Positions 8,096-17,069 are shown, numbered from the stretch's first letter. The stretch: DNA of 64,000 bases from Alistipes sp. (GCA_020026395.1 JAHHQM010000009.1:4796-68795); one strand, 5' to 3'. Notes: generated by a model not told the origin, from the sequence alone. Made by a program: numbers and translations.

Positions 8096-9112
8096 TTAGT
8101 CTTCCATCAAAAGTTTCTTCATGCCTTCCGAGGCAAATTCCTCGTATTCACCCTCTTTATCGCCCGCAAGAATGAAATAGACGTTGTATTGGGGGTGTTC
8201 GGTGACCATCTGAAGGGCATCGTCCGCACCCATCGCCAGGAACATCGTACCCAGGGCGTCGGCTTCGGCGCACGTCTTCGCCACGACCGTCACGGACAGC
8301 AGGCGCGACAGGGCACTGCGACCCGTCTGGGGATTGATCGTGTGGGCTACGAGATTGCCCTCTTTATCGCGGTAGCAACGGCGGTAGTTGCCCGAAGTGG
8401 CCATGCCGCCCTCCGTGAAACGGATGCGTCGCTGGAGGTATTCGCCGTTGGTCTGGTTGCCTTCGAACGGGGTCTCGACGCCGATGCGCCAACCCTCGCC
8501 CTGGCGGTTGTGTCCCTTGCAACGGATCTCGCCGCCGATCTCCACGAGGTAATTTTGCGCCCCGCACTCCTCGACCATATCGGCCAGAAGATCAACCGTA
8601 TAACCCTTGGCAACGGAGTTGAAGTCGAGCTGCACGCGGGGATCCTGTTTGACGATGCGGTCACCCTCGATGCGGATCTTGTCGTGGCCGACAAATTGCA
8701 GCAGCGAGTCGATGTTGGGATCGGGCAGGCTGTGTTTTCCGGCAAAACCCCACGCCTCGACCAGCGGTTTGACGGTCACGTCGTAACGCCCCGCACACAA
8801 CGACGAAATGCTGTCGGCCAACAGGAAATTGAAGCGGATATGAGCGTCGATCGAGTCGGTTTCGTTGCGGTTGATGCGGTTCAGAAGCGACCCCTCCTCG
8901 AAGATCGACATCGAGGATTTCATCTCACGGTCGATTTTCAGCGCACGCAGGAAAACTTCCTGATGCGTGAGGTCTTTGATGTCGGCCACAATACGCATGC
9001 GGGTACCGAGCATCGGACCCTCGATGATCATGTAGCTCTTCTGGGCGTCCTGGCACGACGCAAATGCAAGAGCCACAAACAAAAAGAAGATACGAAAAAT
9101 GTTCGTTTTCAT
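8096..9112 (-). CDS. apbE: FAD:protein FMN transferase (ApbE), lipoprotein
   Basis: ApbE attaches FMN covalently to Thr/Ser of exported flavoproteins such as RnfG or NqrB/C. The 338-residue sequence opens with a lipoprotein signal peptide ending in ASCQ, so it is membrane-anchored outside the cytoplasm. Family motifs follow: MLGTRMRI early on, LDFNSVAKGYTVDLLAD in the middle, VEIGGEIRCKG, then HTINPQTG and the C-terminal CAEADALGTMFLAMG with its metal-binding Asp. It is the first gene of a two-gene unit with the lipid kinase. No client flavoprotein gene is in the window. Confidence 0.95.
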   Translation of the reverse strand: MKTNIFRIFFLFVALAFASCQDAQKSYMIIEGPMLGTRMRIVADIKDLTHQEVFLRALKIDREMKSSMSIFEEGSLLNRINRNETDSIDAHIRFNFLLADSISSLCAGRYDVTVKPLVEAWGFAGKHSLPDPNIDSLLQFVGHDKIRIEGDRIVKQDPRVQLDFNSVAKGYTVDLLADMVEECGAQNYLVEIGGEIRCKGHNRQGEGWRIGVETPFEGNQTNGEYLQRRIRFTEGGMATSGNYRRCYRDKEGNLVAHTINPQTGRSALSRLLSVTVVAKTCAEADALGTMFLAMGADDALQMVTEHPQYNVYFILAGDKEGEYEEFASEGMKKLLMED

Positions 9113-9135
9113 GGGCAGAAGTCTGATTTTACGGA

Positions 9136-9143
9136 CAAAATTA
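9136..9143 (-). promoter_or_regulatory. -7 box TAATTTTG of the apbE-lipid kinase unit
   Basis: It matches TAnnTTTG on the minus strand, 24 bases before the apbE ATG, in the divergent region shared with rpsO. Confidence 0.5.
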
Positions 9144-9227
9144 CGATTTTTTACTTTACGAAGGCCGAAAACAGCCCCAAATGCGAAATAAATTTTGATT
9201 TCGGGTGATTTATTCTTATAAAATTCC

Positions 9228-9235
9228 TACCTTTG
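9228..9235 (+). promoter_or_regulatory. -7 box TACCTTTG of rpsO
   Basis: The box lies 73 bases before the rpsO ATG and leaves a leader of about 65 bases, which is GC-rich and could fold. S15 represses its own mRNA in several bacteria, but no specific binding fold is asserted here. Confidence 0.55.
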
Positions 9236-9308
9236 TGGCACGCTCTGGCGTGATCCGCAGTAAGGGGGATGCGTCGTAGAGTGGAACTTAAATAAACAAA
9301 AAATTATT

Positions 9309-9581
9309 ATGGCTTATTTAACAGCAGAGAAAAAGCAAGAGCTTTTTGGTCAGTACGGCAAGTCTAACACCGACACGGGTTCGCCCGAGAGTCAGATCGC
9401 GTTGTTCTCGTACCGTATCAGCCACCTTACAGAGCACCTCAAAAACAACCGTCACGATTTCGGCACGCAGCGTGCTTTGTTGCGTCTGGTCGGTAAACGT
9501 CGTCAGTTGTTGGAGTACTTGAAGGTCGTTGACATCGAGCGCTACCGTGCAATCGTTAAAACGCTTAACCTTCGTAAGTAA
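9309..9581 (+). CDS. rpsO: 30S ribosomal protein S15
   Basis: S15 binds 16S rRNA in the central domain and nucleates assembly of the 30S platform. The 90-residue sequence has the full family pattern: DTGSPESQIALFSYRI, then LKNNRHDFGTQRALLRLVGKRRQLLEYL, then YRAIVKTLNLRK at the end. Length is normal. It lies directly upstream of pnp, as in many bacteria, with an intercistronic hairpin between them. Confidence 0.98.
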   Translation: MAYLTAEKKQELFGQYGKSNTDTGSPESQIALFSYRISHLTEHLKNNRHDFGTQRALLRLVGKRRQLLEYLKVVDIERYRAIVKTLNLRK

Positions 9582-9599
9582 TCCGAAGAGCCGGAATGA

Positions 9600-9632
9600 G
9601 GGCAACTTCCAAAAAGTTGCCTTCATTTTAAT
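9600..9632 (+). terminator. rpsO-pnp intercistronic hairpin
   Basis: Arms GGCAACTT (9601-9608) and AAGTTGCC (9614-9621) form a stem followed by a moderately T-rich run. It can act as a terminator or attenuator, or as a processing site like the one that controls pnp mRNA in E. coli (known there, inferred here). Confidence 0.65.
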
Positions 9633-9668
9633 TTTAAAGGCAAAACACACATTTAGGTAAAAATATTT

Positions 9669-11921
9669 ATGGAAGAAAAGAAGCTGTACAATGCAGTCCG
9701 TAAGACGATCACCCTTGGCGACGGCCGTGTGATCGAGATCGAAACGGGCAAACTGGCCAAACAGGCCGACGGCGCCGTCGTCCTCAAAATGGGCGATACG
9801 ATGCTGCTGGCAACTGTCGTGGCCGCCAAGGACGCCAAACCCGACACCGACTTCATGCCCCTGCAAGTCGAGTACAAAGAGAAGTATGCCGCCTGCGGTC
9901 GTTTCCCCGGCGGTTTCCTCAAACGCGAAGGACGCGCAGGTGATGCCGAAATTCTGGTGGCTCGTCTGATCGACCGCGCTCTGCGTCCCCTGTTCCCCTC
10001 GAACTACCACGCCGAAGTTTACGTGACCGTAAACCTGATCTCGGCCGACAAGGATATCCAACCCGACGCGCTGGCAGGTCTTGCCGCATCGGCCGCTCTG
10101 GCTGTTTCGGACATTCCGTTCGGAGGCCCGATCTCGGAGGTGCGTGTTGCCCGCATCAACGGCGAGTATGTCATCAACCCCAATTTCTCGCAGATGGATC
10201 AGGTCGATCTGGACATCATGGTTGCCGGTACCATCGACAACATCCTGATGGTCGAGGGTGAGATGAAAGAGGTTTCGGAGTCGGTAATGCTGGGTGCCAT
10301 CAAGTTCGCCCACGAGGAGATCAAGAAGCACTGCGCCGTACAGATCGAATTGTCGAAGGAGCTCGGCAAGGATGTGAAACGCGAGTACTGCCACGAGGAG
10401 AACGACGAGGAGTTGCGTCAGACGATCATCTCGGAGCTCTACGACAAGGCATATGCCATCGCCACTTCGGGTACGATGAAGCACGAGCGTGAGGAGTTGT
10501 TCGAGAACCTTGAAGCCGAGTTCTGCGAGCGCTTCACCGAAGAGGAGCTGGAGGAGAAGCAGGTGATGATCCACCGCTACTACCACGACGACGTGGTCAA
10601 GAAGGCCATGCGTAACATGATCCTCGACGAGCACAAACGTCTGGACGGCCGTAAGCTCGATGAGATCCGCCCCATCTGGTGCGAGGTCGGTTACCTGCCC
10701 GGTGCACACGGTTCGGCTATCTTCACCCGTGGTGAAACCCAGTCGCTGGCTACCGTGACGCTTGGTACAAAACTTGATGAAAAACAAAAGGACGAAGTAC
10801 TCGTACAGGGTTCCGAGCAGTTCGTACTTCACTATAACTTCCCGCCGTTCTCGACCGGTGAGGCTAAGGCCGCCCGTGGTCTGAGCCGTCGTGAGATCGG
10901 TCACGGCCACCTCGCATGGCGTGCTCTGAAGCCGATGGTTCCCGTCGGTGAGGAGAACCCCTATGCCGTACGTGTCGTTTCCGATATTCTGGAGTCGAAC
11001 GGTTCGTCGTCGATGGCAACCGTCTGCGCCGGTACGCTGGCTCTGATGGATGCAGGTGTGAAGTTGAAGAAACCCGTTTCGGGTATTGCCATGGGTCTGA
11101 TCTCGGATTCCGAAACCGGCAAGTGGGCCGTATTGTCGGATATCCTGGGTGACGAGGATCACTTGGGCGATATGGACTTCAAGGTGACGGGTACCCGCGA
11201 CGGTATCACCGCCACGCAGATGGATATCAAGGTCGACGGTCTGTCGTACGACGTACTGGCAACCGCACTGGAGCAGGCTCGCAAGGGTCGTATGCACATC
11301 CTCGATATCATGACCCAGACCATCGCCGAGCCGAGAGCCGACTACAAACCCATGGTTCCCCGTATCCAGCAGATCGTGATCCCGCAGGATATGATCGGTG
11401 CCGTGATCGGCCCGGGCGGTAAGGTAATTCAGGATATCCAGAAGACCACCGACACGACCATTACGATCACCGAGGAGGAGAACAAGGGTATCGTCGATAT
11501 CTTCGGCGTCAACAAGGCTGCGCTGGATGCCGCTCTGGCTCGCATCAAGGCCATCGTTGCCATCCCCGAAGTAGGCGAGACGTACCACGGTAAGATCCGT
11601 TCGATTGTTGCCTTCGGCGCATTCGTCGAGATCATGCCCGGCAAGGACGCCCTGCTGCACATCTCGGAGATCGACTACAAGCGTTTCGAGACGATGGAGG
11701 AGACCGGTTTGAAGGAGGGTGACGAGATCGATGTGAAACTCATCGGTGTCGATCCCAAGACCAACAAACTCAAGTTGTCGCGTAAGGCTCTGTTGCCCAA
11801 GCCCGAAGGTTGGGTAGAGCGTGAGCGTCGTCCCCGTCCCGAGCGTTCGGAGCGTGGCGAGAGAGGCGAACGTGGCGAGCGCCGCGAGCGTCGTCCGCAC
11901 CACGACCACAAAGAGGAGTAA
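9669..11921 (+). CDS. pnp: Polyribonucleotide nucleotidyltransferase (PNPase)
   Basis: PNPase degrades RNA 3' to 5' by phosphorolysis and can add tails. The 750-residue protein has two RNase PH domains (roughly 1-220 and 320-540), a KH domain with IGAVIGPGGKVIQ and an S1 domain with VAFGAFVEIMPGKDALLHIS. The C-terminal tail of about 35 residues is a low-complexity run of Arg, Glu and Gly (ERGERGERGER) ending in a His-rich HHDHKEE. That tail is likely an extra RNA- or protein-contact region (inference). It is downstream of rpsO and closed by a strong hairpin. Confidence 0.98.
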   Translation: MEEKKLYNAVRKTITLGDGRVIEIETGKLAKQADGAVVLKMGDTMLLATVVAAKDAKPDTDFMPLQVEYKEKYAACGRFPGGFLKREGRAGDAEILVARLIDRALRPLFPSNYHAEVYVTVNLISADKDIQPDALAGLAASAALAVSDIPFGGPISEVRVARINGEYVINPNFSQMDQVDLDIMVAGTIDNILMVEGEMKEVSESVMLGAIKFAHEEIKKHCAVQIELSKELGKDVKREYCHEENDEELRQTIISELYDKAYAIATSGTMKHEREELFENLEAEFCERFTEEELEEKQVMIHRYYHDDVVKKAMRNMILDEHKRLDGRKLDEIRPIWCEVGYLPGAHGSAIFTRGETQSLATVTLGTKLDEKQKDEVLVQGSEQFVLHYNFPPFSTGEAKAARGLSRREIGHGHLAWRALKPMVPVGEENPYAVRVVSDILESNGSSSMATVCAGTLALMDAGVKLKKPVSGIAMGLISDSETGKWAVLSDILGDEDHLGDMDFKVTGTRDGITATQMDIKVDGLSYDVLATALEQARKGRMHILDIMTQTIAEPRADYKPMVPRIQQIVIPQDMIGAVIGPGGKVIQDIQKTTDTTITITEEENKGIVDIFGVNKAALDAALARIKAIVAIPEVGETYHGKIRSIVAFGAFVEIMPGKDALLHISEIDYKRFETMEETGLKEGDEIDVKLIGVDPKTNKLKLSRKALLPKPEGWVERERRPRPERSERGERGERGERRERRPHHDHKEE

Positions 11922-11931
11922 AACCAAAATG

Positions 11932-11966
11932 CAACATCCGATGAATATTTTATTCGTCGGGTGTTG
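11932..11966 (+). terminator. Hairpin after pnp
   Basis: CAACATCCGATGAAT pairs with ATTCGTCGGGTGTTG (with G-U pairs). The following T-run is weak and the hairpin overlaps the -33 element of the next gene. Confidence 0.6.
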
Positions 11967-11993
11967 TAAATCATAAGATTTTTTCTATTTTTG
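11964..11993 (+). promoter_or_regulatory. Promoter of the OmpA/TPR lipoprotein gene
   Basis: TTG at 11964-11966 and TATTTTTG at 11986-11993 are separated by exactly 19 bases, a textbook Bacteroidota -33/-7 pair. The leader to the ATG at 12070 is about 70 bases. Confidence 0.75.
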
Positions 11994-12069
11994 CGTTGTT
12001 GGCAGAAGGTAAAAAATTTTATTGGTGTACCTTATATATATACTAGAACAACAAAAATATTTACGAATT

Positions 12070-13803
12070 ATGAAAAACTTCATGAAACTGGTTTTGGCAA
12101 CTGCTGTTGTTGCCATGACTTTCTCAAGTTGCAACTGCTTCAAGAAAATGAGCGGTAAGCAAGATCAGGTGACTTGGGCCGTTACTCCCGAAGTCCTGAC
12201 GTTGAACAACGGTATCGTAGCCGCTGATCTCCACGTTACCTTCCCCGCCAAGTATTTCCAGCCCGATGCCATGGTTAAGGTTACTCCCGTCATGGTTGTT
12301 GAGGGTGGCGAAATCGCCGGCAAACCCCAGTACTTCCAGGGTTCGAAAGTAGAGGAGAACTACACGGTAATCGACAAGAAGAACGGTGGCAACCAGACCA
12401 TCCACTTCGAGCTGCCTTACGACGAGCGCATGGATAACGGTACGCTTCAGGTTCGCGCCGAGATCAAGTGCAAGAAGGGCAAGTGCAACGAGTTTACTCC
12501 CGTAAACTTGAACGACGGTTCGATGCCTACCAAGGCCGAGAGAAAGATCCTCGCCGAGGGTTCGGAGGCTGAGAAAACGGTCATCTACCAGAAGTTCGGT
12601 CTGAATATCGCTCAGGGTGTCAACACCTTGCAGAAGGATATCAAGTACAGCGACATGATGGAGACCATGCCTCACCAGTTCAAGAAGGTGACCACCGTAG
12701 TTTACGACACCGACCTCCGTTACGAAATCGGTTCGTCGCGCGTGATCAAGAAGCACCAGAAGGCTGCCAACCTCGACGCTTTCAAAGAGGACGTTGATTC
12801 GAAACTCAATAACGACCGCATCACCAACACCATCCTGGTTAAGGGTTATGCATCGCCCGATGGTCCCGAGAAGTTCAACGACGAGTTGTCGGCTGATCGT
12901 TCGGAGTCGAGCAAGAAGGTTGTTGCCAAGTTGCTCAAGGACGCAGGTCTGGATGTAGACGCTGCTTCGTACGGTGAGGACTGGGACGGCTTCAAAGAGC
13001 TCGTTGAGCGTTCGAACATTCAGGACAAGGAGCTCATTCTCCAGGTTCTGAGCCTGTACAACTCGGCTACCCAGCGTGAGCAGGAGATCAAGAACATGGC
13101 TTCGGTTTACACCGAGCTGAAGGACGAGATTCTGCCCGAGTTGCGTCGTTCGAAGATCATCAACTCGTCGGACATCCAGGGTAAGACCGATGCCGAGATT
13201 CTCGCTGCCATCAAGAACGGTGAGGAGCTCTCGAAAGAGGAGTACCTGTACGCTGCCGAGGAGCTCGTTGAGGACAAGGCTGAGCGCGTAGCCGTTCTGG
13301 AGACCGCTGCCAAGAAGTACAACGAGGCTGACGCTTGGAACAACCTGGGTGTAGCTTACGCTGCAAACGGCCAGAACGAGGATGCTGCCAAAGCATTTGA
13401 CAAGGCTGCCAAGTTGGATTCGAATGCCGAGATCAACAACAACCTGCTGCTTGTTAACCTCGCCAACGGTAAGACCGAGGAGGCCAAGAAGTACGCTATG
13501 AGCGCTGACGCCGAGTCGAAGGCTGCTCTGGCTGCTGCCGAGGGTGACTACGCTGCCGCTGCCAAGAACATGTCGGGTTACAACGAGGCTATCGTTCTGG
13601 TTATGAACAACAACCTGTCGGGTGCCAAGAAGGCCATCGCCAACGACAAGTCGGCTGAGGCTGATTACCTGCGTGCAGTAATCGCTGCCAAGGAAGGTGA
13701 CACCAAGACCGCTCAGGTAGAGCTCTCGAGCGCAATCTCGAAGAACCCCGAGCTGGCCAAGAAGGCTGCCAAGGACGTTAACCTGAAGGCTATTCAGAAG
13801 TAA
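12070..13803 (+). CDS. Lipoprotein with OmpA-like and TPR regions
   Basis: I start at ATG 12070 (577 residues), since it opens a lipoprotein signal peptide (KNFMKLVLATAVVAM, then SSCNC); the upstream in-frame start lies in the leader. After a beta-rich region of about 220 residues comes an OmpA-C-like stretch (TILVKGYASPDG then NDELSADRSESSKKVV) that suggests contact with peptidoglycan. Then comes a long Ala/Glu/Lys-rich helical part with TPR units (WNNLGVAYAANGQNEDAAKAFDKAAKLD). It is probably a periplasm-facing outer-membrane lipoprotein with a scaffolding role (inference). A good promoter, a strong terminator and optimal-looking codons suggest high expression. No enzyme motif is seen. Confidence 0.8.
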   Translation: MKNFMKLVLATAVVAMTFSSCNCFKKMSGKQDQVTWAVTPEVLTLNNGIVAADLHVTFPAKYFQPDAMVKVTPVMVVEGGEIAGKPQYFQGSKVEENYTVIDKKNGGNQTIHFELPYDERMDNGTLQVRAEIKCKKGKCNEFTPVNLNDGSMPTKAERKILAEGSEAEKTVIYQKFGLNIAQGVNTLQKDIKYSDMMETMPHQFKKVTTVVYDTDLRYEIGSSRVIKKHQKAANLDAFKEDVDSKLNNDRITNTILVKGYASPDGPEKFNDELSADRSESSKKVVAKLLKDAGLDVDAASYGEDWDGFKELVERSNIQDKELILQVLSLYNSATQREQEIKNMASVYTELKDEILPELRRSKIINSSDIQGKTDAEILAAIKNGEELSKEEYLYAAEELVEDKAERVAVLETAAKKYNEADAWNNLGVAYAANGQNEDAAKAFDKAAKLDSNAEINNNLLLVNLANGKTEEAKKYAMSADAESKAALAAAEGDYAAAAKNMSGYNEAIVLVMNNNLSGAKKAIANDKSAEADYLRAVIAAKEGDTKTAQVELSSAISKNPELAKKAAKDVNLKAIQK

Positions 13804-13827
13804 TTCATCCTTGAATTCCAAATAGAG

Positions 13828-13864
13828 GATCCCGAACCCCGCATAGGGTTCGGGATCTTTTTGT
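13828..13864 (+). terminator. Intrinsic terminator of the OmpA/TPR gene
   Basis: A perfect 12-bp stem (GATCCCGAACCC with GGGTTCGGGATC) with a six-base loop is followed by TTTTTG. Confidence 0.9.
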
Positions 13865-13964
13865 TTTCGGAGGGGTGTCCCTTTCGGACTTTTCGGAGAA
13901 TCCTGTGCGCGATAAAGAGGTGAAAATTAGGCGGGAAAAATGCACGGAACTCCGAAATTTTACT

Positions 13965-13972
13965 TATTTTTG
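13965..13972 (+). promoter_or_regulatory. -7 box TATTTTTG of deoC
   Basis: It matches TAnnTTTG and overlaps an in-frame GTG at 13972, which rules that codon out as the start. The mRNA leader would be only about 10-12 bases. Confidence 0.6.
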
Positions 13973-13989
13973 TGAAAAACATAGTGACT

Positions 13990-14868
13990 ATGGAATATAT
14001 CAATCAGCTTAAGGAATATGCTCCGGCATGGAGTCAGGAAAAAGTGGACGCCGAAGTGGCCCGCATCTGCGAAATCGCTCTGCGTAATCATACCACAGAT
14101 GTCTATAAATTCTGCTATTCGGCAATCGACCTCACGACCCTGTCGTGCAACGATTCGGTGGAATCGGTGACGAAGTTCGCCAAGAAGGCTGCCGAATTCT
14201 ACGAGAAATATCCCTCGATTCCCAACGTGGCTTCGATTTGTGTATATCCCGCATTCGTCGAGACGGTGGGTCTGGCCGTGGATGGTACGCCGATGCGTAT
14301 TACGTCGGTTGCTGGCGGTTTTCCCGCATCGCAGACCTATCTGGAGGTGAAGGCTCTGGAGGTGACGATGGCCATGGAGAACGGTGCCGACGAGATCGAC
14401 ATCGTGATGAACGTGGGTCACATGTTGTCGGGCGAGTATAACGAGGCCGCCAACGAGGTGGAGGTGATCCGTTCGGAGATGAACGACGACATCACGTTGA
14501 AGGTCATCATCGAGTCGGGTGCGCTGAAAACCCCCGAACTGATCCGCAAGGCATCGCTGTTGTCGATGTTGGCGGGAGCCGATTTCGTGAAGACTTCGAC
14601 GGGTAAGATCGATGTCGCCGCAACGCCCGAGGCTGCCGTGGTGATGTGTACCGCCATCCGCGACTACTACGAGAAGACGGGTCGCAAGGTCGGTTTCAAG
14701 GCCGCAGGCGGTGTCCGTACCCCCGAGGATTCGGCACTTTACTACACGATCGTCGAGGAGATCCTCGGCAAGGAGTGGCTCACGACCGACTTGTTCCGTA
14801 TCGGTGCATCGTCGGCTGCCAACAACCTGCTGACGGCCATCGAGGGCAAAACCGTGAAATATTATTAA
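13990..14868 (+). CDS. deoC: Deoxyribose-phosphate aldolase
   Basis: DeoC splits 2-deoxyribose 5-phosphate into glyceraldehyde 3-phosphate and acetaldehyde, ending deoxynucleoside catabolism in the cytoplasm. The 292-residue protein shows SICVYPAFV, ENGADEIDIVMNVG, LKVIIESGAL and the Schiff-base lysine in ADFVKTSTGK, then FKAAGGVRTPEDS, all in family order. I start at ATG 13990 because the earlier GTG lies in the -7 box. It is a single gene with its own terminator and has no other nucleoside genes beside it. Confidence 0.95.
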   Translation: MEYINQLKEYAPAWSQEKVDAEVARICEIALRNHTTDVYKFCYSAIDLTTLSCNDSVESVTKFAKKAAEFYEKYPSIPNVASICVYPAFVETVGLAVDGTPMRITSVAGGFPASQTYLEVKALEVTMAMENGADEIDIVMNVGHMLSGEYNEAANEVEVIRSEMNDDITLKVIIESGALKTPELIRKASLLSMLAGADFVKTSTGKIDVAATPEAAVVMCTAIRDYYEKTGRKVGFKAAGGVRTPEDSALYYTIVEEILGKEWLTTDLFRIGASSAANNLLTAIEGKTVKYY

Positions 14869-14891
14869 TCGGAATTTTTCCGGAACATCAT

Positions 14892-14925
14892 AGGGAGACT
14901 CCTTTTCGAGGGGCTCCCTTTTTTT
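14892..14925 (+). terminator. Terminator of deoC
   Basis: GGGAG and CTCCC arms with a paired interior are followed by seven T residues. Confidence 0.75.
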
Positions 14926-14939
14926 AATACACTCGGGTG

Positions 14940-15398
14940 ATGGATACATTCGTGCAAATTCTGGTCGATTGGGGCGCGTGGGGACTTTTTGTCGCGGGAT
15001 TTATCTCGGGCAGCATCTTCCCGTTCAGCTCCGAGGTGGTGCTGGCCGTCCTCCTGCATATGGGCATCGACCCCCTTGCGGCCATCGTGGCCTCGACTGC
15101 GGGCAATACCCTGGGCGGTATGACCTGCTATTGGATCGGATCGCTGGGCAAGATGCAGTGGATCTTGAAATTGGGCGTGTCGGAGGAGAAGCTCCGCCGT
15201 GCGCAGCAATTTCTGGCGGGTCGCGGTGCGCTGATGGGATTCTTTGCGTTCCTTCCCGGAATCGGCGAGGCGGTTGCCATTGCGTTGGGATTGATGCGCA
15301 GTAATTTTTGGCTCACGTCGCTGGCGATGGCCGTGGGTAAGGCGCTGCGTTACGTAGCGATCCTTTTGGCCTATAAAGGGGTGATTTCGTTCTTTTAG
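14940..15398 (+). CDS. YqaA/DedA-type small membrane protein
   Basis: The 152-residue protein has four or five hydrophobic segments and the SNARE-associated (DedA/VTT) pattern: GFISGSIFPFSSEVVLAVLL, then GNTLGGMTCYWIGS, then LPGIGEAVAIALGLMR and GKALRYVAI. Known family members move lipids such as undecaprenyl phosphate or support membrane homeostasis; the substrate of the short YqaA branch is unknown. I prefer ATG 14940 over the GTG right before it. It follows deoC after a terminator and ends against a convergent gene. Confidence 0.85.
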   Translation: MDTFVQILVDWGAWGLFVAGFISGSIFPFSSEVVLAVLLHMGIDPLAAIVASTAGNTLGGMTCYWIGSLGKMQWILKLGVSEEKLRRAQQFLAGRGALMGFFAFLPGIGEAVAIALGLMRSNFWLTSLAMAVGKALRYVAILLAYKGVISFF

Positions 15399-15495
15399 GG
15401 GCGTTAGAAGCCGTGTGCCGACAGGTTCGCACGGGTGTGAAGGCCGCCGAAAAAGGGCGGAAGAATGAGCTCCTTTTACAGGGTGGCGTATAGAT

Positions 15496-15533
15496 AAAAA
15501 AAAGGGTTGTCCCGCGTGGGACAACCCTTTTCC
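15496..15533. terminator. Bidirectional terminator
   Basis: A perfect 13-bp stem (AAAGGGTTGTCCC with GGGACAACCCTTT) has A-rich and T-rich flanks on both sides, between convergent genes. It serves the TPR gene on the minus strand and probably also the + strand gene. Confidence 0.9.
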
Positions 15534-15553
15534 GTTCCTCGTTGTGGGGAGGA

Positions 15554-16489
15554 TTATTTCTTCAGACCTGCGATAGCCTGCTGTGCGTTCTGCACGTTGG
15601 GGCCTGCGGTTACCTTGCTGAATGCGGCTACTGCCTGCTCGGGCATCTTCTTCTCGTTGTAAGCGCAACCCAGCAGGAAGTACATTTGGCTCTTGTCCTC
15701 GGCGTCGATCTGAGCCTCGGCAGCTGCCGAAGCCAACTCGATAACCTTGCCAAAATCCTTCTTACCGGTGTAAGCCTGTACGCGTACGTTCAGACCCAGG
15801 GCGCTCTCGGCGTTCTTGGCCAACATCGACTCGGCCATGGCGAGCATACCGTCGAAATCCGAAGCAGCCTGCATCTTGGCGATCTGGTTGTTGGTGTAAA
15901 GAGCCATATCCTTCTTGGCCTGCTCGACATCGGTAGCGTATTTGGGATCCTCGTTCTTGGCCACCTTCTCGTAGAGTTCCATACCCTCTACAAAGTGATC
16001 CGAGTCACAGAGGCAACGAGCCAGAAGGCTCTGCAATTTCACGTTTGCGGGACGGCACTCCAGACCTTTCTTCAGGGTCTCGGTGGCACCTTCGTAATCC
16101 TTGGCGTTGAGCTGCGAAGCACCCTTGGCCTGGCAGATGCTGGCGATCAACGACTTGAACTTGTTGACCTGCACCTTGTTGTGCTCCTTCGAAACCTTGA
16201 TGCCTTTCTCGCAGGAGTCCAAAGCCTCGTCAAACTTCTGCTGCTTGGCGTTCGAGATGGCCATCTTGAGGTAGCAGATCGAGAGGTTCTTGCCGGCATT
16301 GTCTACCAGCTCCTCGGCATCCTCGTTATCCTCACCGAGTTCTACAACTTCGGCGAATTTGGCGATTGCCGTTGCGAAATCCTTTTTACCGAAGGCTGCG
16401 GCACCCTCGTTGTAAAGCGCCGAAAGATCCTGCGCCCAAAGTGTCATACTTGCCATTGCGGCGATGACGGTCAAAATTAATTTTTTCAT
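15554..16489 (-). CDS. Exported TPR-repeat protein
   Basis: The 311-residue protein starts with a cleavable signal peptide (MKKLILTVIAAMASMTLWAQ) and is otherwise helical with several TPR-like units: LYNEGAAAFGKKDFATAIAKF, a middle unit on DYEGATETLKKGLECRPANV, and YFLLGCAYNEKKMPEQAVAA. It is probably a periplasmic scaffold; no partner is indicated by neighbours. It is Ala/Lys-rich with codon use like a highly expressed gene. It is monocistronic, ending at a strong terminator. Confidence 0.85.
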   Translation of the reverse strand: MKKLILTVIAAMASMTLWAQDLSALYNEGAAAFGKKDFATAIAKFAEVVELGEDNEDAEELVDNAGKNLSICYLKMAISNAKQQKFDEALDSCEKGIKVSKEHNKVQVNKFKSLIASICQAKGASQLNAKDYEGATETLKKGLECRPANVKLQSLLARCLCDSDHFVEGMELYEKVAKNEDPKYATDVEQAKKDMALYTNNQIAKMQAASDFDGMLAMAESMLAKNAESALGLNVRVQAYTGKKDFGKVIELASAAAEAQIDAEDKSQMYFLLGCAYNEKKMPEQAVAAFSKVTAGPNVQNAQQAIAGLKK

Positions 16490-16613
16490 TTCAGTGTTCG
16501 TTTTGTATTAATTATAACTTAAATTTTTTGAGGAAAATCATACCTGCCAACACGTTGGTACGTATGAGACTATACAAAGGCAAATTTACGTTTTTTTTCC
16601 CCGACTGCCAAAT

Positions 16614-17069
16614 TTATCGTCGTAAAGTCTGAAAAAACTCGTTCATCAATTCCCGACACTCTCCTTCGAGAATGCCGCGTGCGATGACGGTCTTGGGGTG
16701 GAATACGCGTTCGGAGTAGGTGCGGTAACCCTTCTTCGGATCGTCCGTACCCCACACGACACGTCCCACCTGTGCCCACGAGATCGCTCCCGCACACATG
16801 ATGCACGGTTCGACCGTGACGTAAAGTGTGCATTTGGGCAGGTATTTCCCGCCGAGGGTCGAGGTGGCTGCCGTCAGCGCCTGCATTTCGGCATGCGCCG
16901 TGGGGTCGGAGAGCGTCTCGACGAGGTTGTGTCCGCGCCCGATGACGCGACCCTCGCAAACAACGACTGCTCCGATGGGTACCTCCTCTCTATCAAATGC
17001 TTTCCGCGCTTCGTTTAGTGCCTGACGCATGAAGTTTTCGTCCTGTTTGGTTTGCGTAAGTTCTTCCAT
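16614..17069 (-). CDS. tadA: tRNA-specific adenosine deaminase (A34 to inosine)
   Basis: TadA deaminates adenosine 34 in the anticodon of tRNA-Arg(ACG). The protein has 151 residues from ATG 17069 and shows the zinc-site motifs HAE (59-61) and PCIMC (88-92), followed by GAISWAQVGRVVWGTDDPK. I reject the longer reading that starts at 17153 because the -7 box (17089-17096) lies inside it. It diverges from aspS. Confidence 0.95.
   Translation of the reverse strand: MEELTQTKQDENFMRQALNEARKAFDREEVPIGAVVVCEGRVIGRGHNLVETLSDPTAHAEMQALTAATSTLGGKYLPKCTLYVTVEPCIMCAGAISWAQVGRVVWGTDDPKKGYRTYSERVFHPKTVIARGILEGECRELMNEFFQTLRR

Noticed and set aside
7202..9208. Long + strand open frame (668 codons) opposite the lipid kinase and apbE
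   Set aside because: It spans two certain genes and their gap, with no family similarity.
9318..11927. Minus-strand open frame of 869 codons opposite rpsO and pnp
   Set aside because: It is a shadow of two highly expressed genes and covers the gap between them.
12124..13821. Minus-strand open frame opposite the OmpA/TPR gene
   Set aside because: Leu/Val/Gly-rich shadow text without start context or promoter.
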